A DNA stretch of 64,000 bases, taken from Actinosynnema sp. ALI-1.44. GTDB lineage: Bacteria > Actinomycetota > Actinomycetes > Mycobacteriales > Pseudonocardiaceae. Under the pieces are notes generated by a model that made no database searches, was not told the origin of the DNA, and saw only the letters and a program-made list of their open reading frames with translations. Shown one piece after another: positions 58,801 through 64,000 of the stretch; position 1 is the first letter of the stretch; every line of letters begins with the position of its first letter. The stretch covers positions 124,001 through 188,000 of the forward strand of contig NZ_MTQO01000033.1 of NCBI RefSeq assembly GCF_001984155.1. The letters are read 5' to 3'. A program made the translations under genes and the position numbers.

Positions 58801-60048
58801 ACCGGCCTGCCGGGCTACATGGTCCCCAGCGCGTTGATCCAGGTGCCGGAGTTCCCCAGGACCCCCACCGGGAAGCTGGACCGCAACGCGCTGCCGTCGC
58901 CGGCGACAGGCGACGTGTCGAACCGTCACGAGTACGTCGTGCCGAGGACCGCGACCGAACAGGTCGTGGCGTCGACGTGGGAGGAGATCTTCGGTGCCGG
59001 GCGAGTGGGTGCCTACGACGACTTCTTCATGCTAGGTGGGCACTCGCTGCTGGCGATGCGGTGCGTGTCGCTGTTGGCACAGCGCCTCGGCAGGCCGGTC
59101 GTGGTCGGTGATCTGCTGACGCACCGGACCGTGGCGGGTCTGGCCGCTTTCCTGGACGATCCCACGGGAGCCAGCCGGGACGACCGGGCGCTTGTGTGGC
59201 TGCGCAGGGAAGGCGATCAGGCGCCGGCGTTCTGCGTGCACCCCGGTGGTGGCAGCGTCCACTGGTACCGCGACCTGGCTTCGCTGCTGCCACCGGGCGT
59301 TCCGGTGGCCGCGTTGCAGCACCCGGCTGTGGTCGATCCGCGGATGGCGGGCTTGGACATCACCGAGCTGGCCGGGCTCTATCTGCGCGAGGTGTTGCCG
59401 GCCCAGCCCAGTGGGCCGTACCGGCTGTTCGGCTGGTGCGGCGGCGGCCCGGTGACCTGGGAGCTGGCCAGGCTGCTGCGCGAGCGTGGCGACGAGGTGT
59501 CCCTGCTGCTGCTGGATCCCACGGTGGACATCACCGGCGGTGGCGAGCAGCCCGAGGTGCTGCGGATGCTGCGGGAGGCCGAGGTCCTGCTCGGCGAGCT
59601 GGTCACGACCGAGGACCAGGCGCGGGCAGCCGAGATCAGGGCGGAGGTCGCGCCGACGTTGCGGCGTGCGGTCGACGACGACGGCGGCGTGGAGATCACG
59701 CCGGACTCGGTCGGGCCGGAGTGGCTGGACCGGATCCGGACCTGGTGCGGCCTGCACGACGCCGCACTCGCCTACCGCTATCCCAAGATCGACCTGCACC
59801 TGCGGCTGGTTCTCGGCGACGAGTTGCTCGACGAGGCGCACGAGTCGATCGACGGCCTGGCACTGGACGACTACCTGGACCGCTGGCACGAGGTGGCCAG
59901 CGGCGGGGTCACGGTGTGCCCGGTGCCCGGCAACCACCTCGGAGTGCTGGCCCAGCCGCACGTGTCCGGGCTGGCCGATCTGATCGGCGCGGCCTGGGAC
60001 ACCGACGAGCGGCGACTGCTCGCTGCCGCGGCCGTGGGTGACGAGTGA
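52813..60048 (+). CDS. NRPS 2: C - A3(Thr) - PCP - C - A4 - PCP - TE with Cys nucleophile
   Basis: The 2,411-residue product has a C domain (HHIAFDGWS about 167), A3 (about 482-980, code DFWNVGMVHK, one change from a Thr code) and PCP3 with FFELGGDSI (about 1030). A second C domain reads CHAILDGWS (about 1241): the first His of HHxxxDG is Cys, the catalytic second His and Asp are kept. A4 (about 1547-2010) has code DIFAVGGVWK, not recognised. PCP4 (LGGHSLL about 2074) and a type I TE follow. The TE reads GWCGGG with Cys (about 2209) where Ser is usual; LLLLDPTV and GNHLG supply the likely Asp and His. No epimerase or methyltransferase domain is seen. Cys-type TEs are known from obafluorin (beta-lactone) and sulfazecin (beta-lactam) pathways, so cyclising release is possible. 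Confidence 0.9.
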   Translation: MSEDKAVRAARLRTRLLERRLAAQRITRADRTKPLPLSFAQQRLWLLEQLRPGGLEYLIPVALRIEGVLDVAALRHALDRVVARHEVLRTRYVSVDNVPMQVIDEHAEIRVDEVDLRELKAGERERRLTELLAAEGRRPFSLQAELPFRTTLYRLTDTESVLLVTVHHIAFDGWSADILRSELVTGYQACQAGSPDSAPPLPVQYADFAAWQREQNTSTSLGYWREQLAGLGALPLLTDRPYPPEWDPSGAAVRFEIPAELADAATELGRAHGCTPFMVLLAAVQALLARHTAQSDVAVGTPMAGRTEADVADLIGFFTNTLVLRVDVSEDMSFGDLLAKVEQATLEAFDHQDVPFEQLVNELRPTRDLARNPLFQVAFVYEVDAGGSGLSRAARISEIPVEWTPAKFELTFAVRQRQDGVLAAHIEYATALFDRSTANSLAECLVALLRAVTADPGTLIGEIDLGAGNSAPRPSLSVPAPACLHTLVERRAQERPGSVAISHGSTNVTYAQLNRRANRLAHHLIALGAGPGSLVGVRMNRGECLVIALLAILKTGAGYLPLDPAQPAGRTGFMVDDSAVTTVLTEQSLASDLAGTVDHLVVLDDMGLRSRLADLPDVNPAPRASLDDLAYVIYTSGSTGQPKGVMVSHRNVVRLFAAAQPRFHFGHEDVWTLFHSYAFDFSVWEIWGALTYGGRLVVVPFEVSRSPEDFAALLSAEAVTVLNQTPSAFANLLGVPADQVGPLAVRAVVFGGEALDVSALAPWFARYGDKAQMINMYGITETTVHVTYREVVIADTVRHGGAGRSPIGAPLADLELHVLDAAMRPVPPGIPGELYVGGAGLARGYLNRPRLTGERFVPDAYSGRPGARLYRTGDRARLMPDGEIEFLGRVDDQVKIHGFRIETGEVESAITQYGPVEAAVVVAQGDGADRQLVGYVVPRREAEFDGGALRAYLTSRLPRYMIPARFVRLDVLPLTANGKVNRRALPEPARVAVEAGRDHVPPVTPVEHAMAEVWADVLHAERIGTTDNFFELGGDSIRAVRVVGRLRADGIPVTVQDLFRHQTITALAASTPAGRHPVAEDRRVLPMELISAADRAALPAGVVDAYPLSDGQAGMVYEMMADPDLRPYHNAACFLVRDNGPFSLDALRLAVQAMTERHEVLRTSIELTGYSTALQLVYGKVDVAVDHVDLREVDPAAHERFVDEALGAQRRDLFDLTRPGLWRLAVYQEADDRWRFALVECHAILDGWSHHALITEMLAWYRAFRDGTAPDVAAAPVTRYADFVRMEQTAVESGDREFWAGRFDLAEKLVLPVVWADPEPGPDPVYDIHVPYSHLEPALRQLAAAAGASMKSVLLTAHLKVMSMLTDQPRFVTGLVSNGRLETVDGDRTFGMHLNVVPFVSPEFTGSWCDVVRAVFAEEVALWPHRRYPMGAMRRDQGRGDALVDVGFNYLDFHVLDRESVDVSATVDRSPNEVHWGVSTEWGRLVLVGNAQSVAKEYGMMLGRLYSAVLTAMATDGSASAAGSLLPAVDRRHLLDQPATVTEVVPRTLYDIVAHWAERTPGAEALVYGGTKLTYARLIAEADRLAVRLHTAGVGRGSVVGLCLPRGVHLIVAELAVSRAGGAFLPLDPGQPVARIEFMLTDAGVRHLVQTEAVAADLGDLGREVILVDSHEPPPTAVDLPAVDTEDIAYVIYTSGSTGRPKGVAVPHRGLAHMVATHAEHVGIEPGERVLQLASPIFDISIFEILLALGQGATLVTAAPERLVPGEPLAELICAERVTHLAIVPSALALLPTDGYTPRVVVVGGEECPPALAERWSSIARFVNGYGPTETTVWATVDTCVPGTGRLTIGRAINGARAYVVDPDLRPRLTGVPGELVVGGMGVATGYLGRPGLTAERFVPDPFGDQPGGRLYRTGDRVRRLADGRIDFLGRLDSQVKIRGHRVELGEIEAYLHEHPSVRQAVVTTFRSPGGDLQVAGYYTTAGQDVPSADVAAFLGTGLPGYMVPSALIQVPEFPRTPTGKLDRNALPSPATGDVSNRHEYVVPRTATEQVVASTWEEIFGAGRVGAYDDFFMLGGHSLLAMRCVSLLAQRLGRPVVVGDLLTHRTVAGLAAFLDDPTGASRDDRALVWLRREGDQAPAFCVHPGGGSVHWYRDLASLLPPGVPVAALQHPAVVDPRMAGLDITELAGLYLREVLPAQPSGPYRLFGWCGGGPVTWELARLLRERGDEVSLLLLDPTVDITGGGEQPEVLRMLREAEVLLGELVTTEDQARAAEIRAEVAPTLRRAVDDDGGVEITPDSVGPEWLDRIRTWCGLHDAALAYRYPKIDLHLRLVLGDELLDEAHESIDGLALDDYLDRWHEVASGGVTVCPVPGNHLGVLAQPHVSGLADLIGAAWDTDERRLLAAAAVGDE

Positions 60049-60058
60049 ACGAGCCCTC

Positions 60059-60092
60059 GCCTGCCGGAGCCGGGCGACCGGCTCCGGCAGGC
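60059..60092 (+). terminator. Perfect hairpin with GCGA loop after the NRPS operon
   Basis: A 15-bp perfect stem (GCCTGCCGGAGCCGG and its complement) encloses the tetraloop GCGA, of the stable GNRA type. It starts 11 bp after the NRPS stop and lies before ATG 60135. It may terminate or attenuate transcription between NRPS and exporter, or stabilise the long operon mRNA. Confidence 0.75.
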
Positions 60093-60134
60093 GGACCACC
60101 ACGCCCGGCCGCTCTGGGCAGAGACGAGGCGACA

Positions 60135-61400
60135 ATGACCGCGACCACGCCGGTGACCGAAGAGTCGCGCGGCACCCGGACGCCCGCCCCGCCGCTTCGG
60201 CGCAACCGGGCGTTCACCCTGCTGTGGACGGGATCGGCGATCTCGGCGCTCGGCTCGAGCGTCTCGGCGTTCGCGTATCCGCTGCTGGTTCTGATGATGA
60301 CCGGATCGGCGTCCGCCGCCGGGCTGGTGACATTCCTGGCCACGCTGCCCAATATCCTGTTGCAGCTACCCGCGGGGGTACTGGTCGACCGGTTCGACCG
60401 CAAGCGGATCATGGTGGTCTGCGACATCGGACGGGCACTGGGGTTGGGCAGCATCGCGGTCGCGTTGCTCCTCGGGGAGTTCTCGTTGCCGCACATCGCG
60501 GTCGTCGCCTTCGTCGAGGGCGCGCTCTCCGTGCCGCACCGGTTGTGCTCGAGTGCCGCGATCCCCAATGTGGTCGAGGAGGAGCATCTGACCACAGCCT
60601 TCGCACGCAACGAGACCAGGGACCGTGCGGCGCATCTGCTGGGCAACCCGATCGGCGGCGCGCTGATGGGTATCGGCCGGGGTATCCCGTTCCTGTTCGA
60701 CGCGCTGAGCTATGTGGTGTCCGTGGTGTCGTTGTTGTTCATCCGCAAGCCGTTCCAACGCGGCCGGTCGGCGGAGAGCGAGCGGCCCGAGCCGCGCGGC
60801 GGCATGTTCGACGACGTGAAGCAGGGTGTCGCGTGGCTGTTCAAGCAGCCGTTCATCAGGACCACGACACTGCTCGTGGGCGGCAGCAACTTCCTCTTCC
60901 AGGCACTGAGCCTGGCCGTCGTGGCCAAGCTCGCGGGCTCGGGCACGAGTCCGGCGGTCATCGGCTGGGTGCTGTCGGCCGCCGGGATCGGCGGCACGGC
61001 CGGGGCGCTGCTCGCGCCGCGGTTCAACCGGCTGCTTACCCTGCGCGCCTTGGTGATCGCGGCGAACTGGGGGTGGGCGGCGCTGATTCCCGTTGTGGCG
61101 CTCGTGGACGATCCCGTCGCGCTGGGCGCGGTGTTGGCGCTGATCGTGTTCATCGGCCCGGTCTGGAACGTCGGTGTCGACGTGTACCGGCTGTCGGTCA
61201 CGCCGGACGAGTTGCAAGGCCGGGTGTCGGCGGCGGCCGTCCTGGTGGAGTTCGGCACGATCCCGCTGGGGGCGCTGCTGGGCGGCTACCTGATCGACCA
61301 GCTGTCCAGCGACACGACTGTGCTGGTCCTGGGTGGCTGCATGGTGGTGTTGGCCGGGCTGGCCGCGGTGAGCAGGTCGTTGCGGCGTACGACCAGTTGA
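60135..61400 (+). CDS. MFS exporter (EntS-like)
   Basis: The 421-residue form from ATG 60135 has about 12 membrane segments and the MFS_3/EntS-type start (FTLLWTGSAISALGSSVSAF, PAGVLVDRFDRKRIMVVCDI). GTG 60045, which overlaps the NRPS stop, opens the same frame 30 residues earlier, but that leader is Pro/Ala-rich and covers the strong hairpin, so I prefer 60135. EntS-like exporters often secrete siderophores and NRPS products, and this gene directly follows the NRPS genes. It may act alongside the MacB-like ABC exporter. Confidence 0.85.
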   Translation: MTATTPVTEESRGTRTPAPPLRRNRAFTLLWTGSAISALGSSVSAFAYPLLVLMMTGSASAAGLVTFLATLPNILLQLPAGVLVDRFDRKRIMVVCDIGRALGLGSIAVALLLGEFSLPHIAVVAFVEGALSVPHRLCSSAAIPNVVEEEHLTTAFARNETRDRAAHLLGNPIGGALMGIGRGIPFLFDALSYVVSVVSLLFIRKPFQRGRSAESERPEPRGGMFDDVKQGVAWLFKQPFIRTTTLLVGGSNFLFQALSLAVVAKLAGSGTSPAVIGWVLSAAGIGGTAGALLAPRFNRLLTLRALVIAANWGWAALIPVVALVDDPVALGAVLALIVFIGPVWNVGVDVYRLSVTPDELQGRVSAAAVLVEFGTIPLGALLGGYLIDQLSSDTTVLVLGGCMVVLAGLAAVSRSLRRTTS

Positions 61401-62098
61401 GCGTACCCGTTGTGCGTCTCCACGCTGGGTGTGTCCAATTCTTGCTGAACAGCTTGCCAAGATCAACAGTGTGTCGGTAGCGGGATCCGCCAGTGTTGGT
61501 CGCATTCGGCTGCGCGGGTGATGGCGTGTCGTCTCCTACAGTGCGCAGGGTGTCAGCCGGGGTCCGTTCGGTTTGTCCTGTCATGATGGCAGGCCGTTCA
61601 CCACCGATCCAGGCCTGTTCGCCTGGCGAGTTCATGCCTGGTAGAAGTCACGACGAATTGAGATCATGATCCGGTGATCGTGTCGCTGCTGCGCCAACAA
61701 CTTGTGCTCCGGCACCAGAACGCTCTCCTCCGTCGGCGCATCACCGGTCGGATCCGCTACGAGCATGGTTCTCTTGCAGACCAACGACTACCGCTCAGCG
61801 CTGGACCTCGGCGCCCGAACACACCACGCCCAGCACCAGCTGATCAGCCACTTCGGCAGGTACTGCGGCAACACCTGCCACGACCGGCAATTTGATCAAC
61901 ACACAAACACCCTAGCGGCGTTGTGTTCGATCGCTGTGTTGTGTGCTGGATTCAGCAGACACCACACCGAACTTTCGCGCGCGGTCACCGGCGTCGCTCA
62001 GTCGGCGGATCGCGCGCGAGGTGTCCTTGTCGGACCCCTTAAGGCGGCGCGGAACTCGTGAGAGCATTCCCGCCGATTCGAATCCTGAGGAGAACGAA
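61401..62098. other. Intergenic stretch with an IS remnant
   Basis: About 700 bases without an intact gene. The plus-strand segment from 61674 reads LLRQQLVLRHQNALLRRRI followed by GRIRYE. This resembles the N-terminus of the same IS3/IS481-type transposases whose rve fragment lies at 13.0 kb. The remainder is non-coding up to GAGGAGA before GTG 62099. Confidence 0.4.
61674..61800 (+). pseudogene. Possible transposase N-terminal remnant
   Basis: The reading IVSLLRQQLVLRHQNALLRR and GRIRYE is like the leucine/arginine-rich N-terminal helix of actinobacterial IS transposases (usual form LRHQLAVLRRQVARPRYE). It is not followed by the expected integrase core, so it is at most a remnant. Confidence is low because the match is short. 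Confidence 0.35.
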
Positions 62099-63556
62099 GT
62101 GTTTCAGTTCCTGGCAGCCGCGCTGACCGGCGCACTGCTCGCCGCGGGCACGCCCGCCGTGGCCCAGACGGCGGCCGAACAGACGCCACCGACGCTGAGG
62201 TGGAGCGACTGCGACGGCGGTTACCAGTGCGCGACCGCCGAGGTGCCGCTCGACCACCGCCACCCCGGCGGCGAGAAGATCACGCTCGGGCTGACCCGCA
62301 AGCCCGCCACCGACCCGGCGCGGCGGATCGGCTCCCTGTTCATCAACCCCGGCGGCCCCGGCGGCGATACCGACGGCATGATCCGGTTCGTCGGTGAGAA
62401 AGGCCCGGCGGAGCTGCGGGCGCGATTCGACCTCGTCGGGTTCGATCCGCGGGGTGTGGGGCGCAGCCAGCCGCTCGCCTGCCAGACGCAGGACGAGTAT
62501 CGCGAAGCATGGTCACAAGCCACCAGCAGGTCCGGCCCGGAGTCGTTCGACCGTGCGCTGCGGCAGGGCAAGGCCTTCGCGGACGCCTGCCAGCGGGCGA
62601 GCGCGCGCCTGCTGCCGTTCGTCGGCACCGAGTACGTCGCTCGCGACATGGACCTGCTGCGCCGGGCAGTCGGTGACGCGAAGCTGAACTACCTCGGCTT
62701 CTCCTACGGCACGTACATCGGCACGGTGTACGCGAACCTGTTCGCCCGCAACATTCGGGTACTGGCGGTGGACGGCGCGTACAACCCCCACACCTATGCG
62801 AACCGGCCGTACGAGTACGACCTCGGACAGTACAAGGCCATCGAGGCCACACTCGGCCGATTCTTCGACTGGTGTGCAAACACGAAGTGTGAGTTCGGCG
62901 AGGGTGACCCACGAGGCGCGTTCGTGAAGGTGCAGAACGCGCTCGACGCGGACCCGGTCCGGGCCGATGGCGTGTTCGCCGGCAACGGCGCCACCCTGAC
63001 GTTCAACGTGATGATGAAGCTGGGCGGCGGCAAGCCCGCGTGGCCGGGCATCGCGAAGGGGCTCAAGGACGCCCAGCAGCGCACGGGTCACCTGCTCGCG
63101 GTGCCGAACGCGCGGTACCTCTCGGCCAACACCTCGGTCGAATGCGCGGACCGGGCGTTCCCGCAGAGCTTGGCCCTACTGCGGGACCGGCTGGCATTCG
63201 CATCAACCGTGGCGCCGCTGACAGGTCCCGCGCTGGCGTACGCGGTGCCGAGCTATGACCACGCGCACGCCACCGCGTGTACCCAGTGGCCGGTGCGGTC
63301 CAAGTCTCGGTTCTCCGGCCCGTTCAACGCCGCTGGCGCGCCACCGATCCTCGTCGTGGGCAACACCGGCGACCCGGACACCCCGTACGAGGACTCGGTC
63401 TCACTGGCGTCGACGTTGCGGAGCGGGCACCTGCTGACCTACCGGGGCGAGGGTCACACCGGCTTCTTCCAGAGCGAAAAGTGCGTTGCCGACAAGATTA
63501 CGGCCTATCTCACAGACGGCACTCTACCCACACAAGGCGCCGTCTGCGACGACTGA
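62099..63556 (+). CDS. Secreted alpha/beta-hydrolase, tripeptidyl aminopeptidase-like (SlpD/E type)
   Basis: The 485-residue product starts at GTG 62099 with GAGGAGA upstream. A short signal peptide (FLAAALTGALLAAGTPAVA) precedes a mature enzyme with the family pattern: CATAEVPLDHRHPGG, INPGGPGG (oxyanion region), the nucleophile elbow GFSYGTYIG, Asp in GNTGDPDTP and His in GEGHTGF. Paired cysteines near the C-terminus match the TAP-like C-terminal domain. These extracytoplasmic enzymes remove N-terminal tripeptides or hydrolyse small esters. It is not in the NRPS operon. A maturation role for the peptide product cannot be excluded, but general peptide scavenging is simpler. Confidence 0.85.
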   Translation: MFQFLAAALTGALLAAGTPAVAQTAAEQTPPTLRWSDCDGGYQCATAEVPLDHRHPGGEKITLGLTRKPATDPARRIGSLFINPGGPGGDTDGMIRFVGEKGPAELRARFDLVGFDPRGVGRSQPLACQTQDEYREAWSQATSRSGPESFDRALRQGKAFADACQRASARLLPFVGTEYVARDMDLLRRAVGDAKLNYLGFSYGTYIGTVYANLFARNIRVLAVDGAYNPHTYANRPYEYDLGQYKAIEATLGRFFDWCANTKCEFGEGDPRGAFVKVQNALDADPVRADGVFAGNGATLTFNVMMKLGGGKPAWPGIAKGLKDAQQRTGHLLAVPNARYLSANTSVECADRAFPQSLALLRDRLAFASTVAPLTGPALAYAVPSYDHAHATACTQWPVRSKSRFSGPFNAAGAPPILVVGNTGDPDTPYEDSVSLASTLRSGHLLTYRGEGHTGFFQSEKCVADKITAYLTDGTLPTQGAVCDD

Positions 63557-63645
63557 TCAGCACCAAGCGCGGCGATCCCAATGTCCACCGGGGTTCCAGC
63601 GCCGCTGGTTCGTCCCATTTGGATTGATCGGGTGTTGTGAACAGA

Positions 63646-63714
63646 AAGATGCTCTGGAACTCGCACGGATTATGACGTCCTGGAGGTCATGTCCGTGCGA
63701 GTCCAGAGCATCTT
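63646..63714. repeat. Long near-perfect inverted repeat (23-bp arms)
   Basis: The left arm at 63646-63669 (AAGATGCTCTGG then ACTCGCACGGA) and the right arm at 63692-63714 (TCCGTGCGAGT then CCAGAGCATCTT) are complementary over 23 bp, with one extra A in the left arm. The 22-nt centre has its own short ATGAC/GTCAT repeat. It could be a terminator for the peptidase gene, a MITE-like or IS-end remnant, or a regulatory cruciform near the GntR gene. Confidence 0.8.
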
Positions 63715-63824
63715 CAGCGCTGATCGGTGGCGCGTCGCCATCCCAGCGCGATGGGACCCGGCAGCAGCACGATGTGCATCTCGCGGCTGGTCTGCGGCGG
63801 ACTTGACCGCACTAATGGATATTT

Positions 63825-63840
63825 ATTTGTACGATCAAAT
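63825..63840. promoter_or_regulatory. Candidate GntR operator
   Basis: ATTTG-6 nt-CAAAT is a dyad within an AT-rich patch immediately before GTG 63842. The position suits autoregulation by the GntR protein encoded next. Confidence 0.45.
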
Positions 63841-63841
63841 C

Positions 63842-64000
63842 GTGTCGCCGCCGATGTATCGCGTTATCCGGACCGAGTTGGAGGGACGGATCCACTCCGG
63901 CGAGCTGGTACCCGGAGATCGGTTGCCGACCGAGCAACAGCTGCGCGAGCAGTACGAGGTCAGCCGTGCCACCGCCCAGCGTGTGTTGAATGACCTCGCA
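63842..64000 (+). CDS. GntR-family regulator, truncated by the window end
   Basis: The 53 residues present form most of a GntR winged helix (YRVIRTELEGRIHSGELVPG, LPTEQQLREQYEVSRATAQR). The PTEQQLREQYEVSR wording is the usual GntR recognition region. The C-terminal effector domain, and so the subfamily, lies beyond the window. GTG 63842 is the probable start; the codons run without a break to the last base. Confidence 0.8.
   Translation, partial: MSPPMYRVIRTELEGRIHSGELVPGDRLPTEQQLREQYEVSRATAQRVLNDLA

Overview
The window is high-GC DNA with heavy GTG/TTG start use and many 1-20 nt gene overlaps. It looks like a filamentous actinomycete chromosome, most likely of the Pseudonocardiales type; this is inferred from style and gene content, because no 16S or tRNA gene is present to prove it. 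No CRISPR array, rRNA or tRNA was seen.

Layout. (1) 0.8-5.8 kb: a secreted small protein, then a Tn554-like module of two tyrosine recombinases and a TnpC-like coiled-coil protein, with three apparent frameshifts. (2) 6.3-22 kb: ordinary accessory and housekeeping genes. These are a STAS/anti-sigma pair, an ABC exporter divergent from a TetR regulator with two palindromic operators, a membrane-anchored secreted protein, GntR, an IS fragment, a polytopic membrane protein next to a large GT2/GT-C fusion glycosyltransferase, DoxX, a DUF1905-type protein, three VOC proteins and an ECF41-like sigma factor. (3) 22-27.3 kb, minus strand: a tightly coupled four-gene operon encoding an isochorismatase-like cysteine hydrolase, HypE, HypF and a diaminobutyrate-type class III aminotransferase. 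HypE keeps its C-terminal cysteine, yet no hydrogenase or HypABCD gene is present. (4) 27.5-39.2 kb: a maltokinase-cap protein, a PIG-L deacetylase, a small helical protein, an ornithine-carbamoyltransferase homologue with an altered substrate loop, a MacB-like ABC exporter, a second small helical paralogue, a SARP/NB-ARC regulator and a winged-helix regulator. (5) 39.5-60.0 kb, plus strand: a nine-gene NRPS operon. It holds a leucine-pathway-like set (LeuA, LeuC, LeuD, aminotransferase, LeuB), a SbnA/SbnB-like 2,3-diaminopropionate (Dap) pair, MbtH and two NRPSs. (6) 60-64 kb: a terminator-like hairpin, an MFS exporter, an IS remnant, a secreted tripeptidyl aminopeptidase-like hydrolase, a long inverted repeat and a truncated GntR gene.

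How the genes may work together. The NRPS line reads [partial C]-A1-PCP-C-A2-PCP / C-A3-PCP-C-A4-PCP-TE, so a tetrapeptide is expected. Codes read by eye are A1 DAWQFATIDK (close to a glutamine code), A2 DADDMVTIAK (two acidic residues, suggesting a basic side chain), A3 DFWNVGMVHK (threonine) and A4 DIFAVGGVWK (not recognised). The Dap pair plus the carbamoyltransferase parallels tuberactinomycin pathways and could make beta-ureidoalanine, a glutamine isostere that would fit A1. The diaminobutyrate aminotransferase could feed A2, and the LeuABCD-like set plus aminotransferase could make a chain-extended amino acid for A4. The thioesterase carries cysteine in place of the nucleophilic serine, a feature known in some strained-ring-forming TE domains. 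The HypE/HypF pair is the most unusual element and could supply a carbamoyl- or cyano-group to a small molecule. Whether it belongs to the NRPS pathway is inference.
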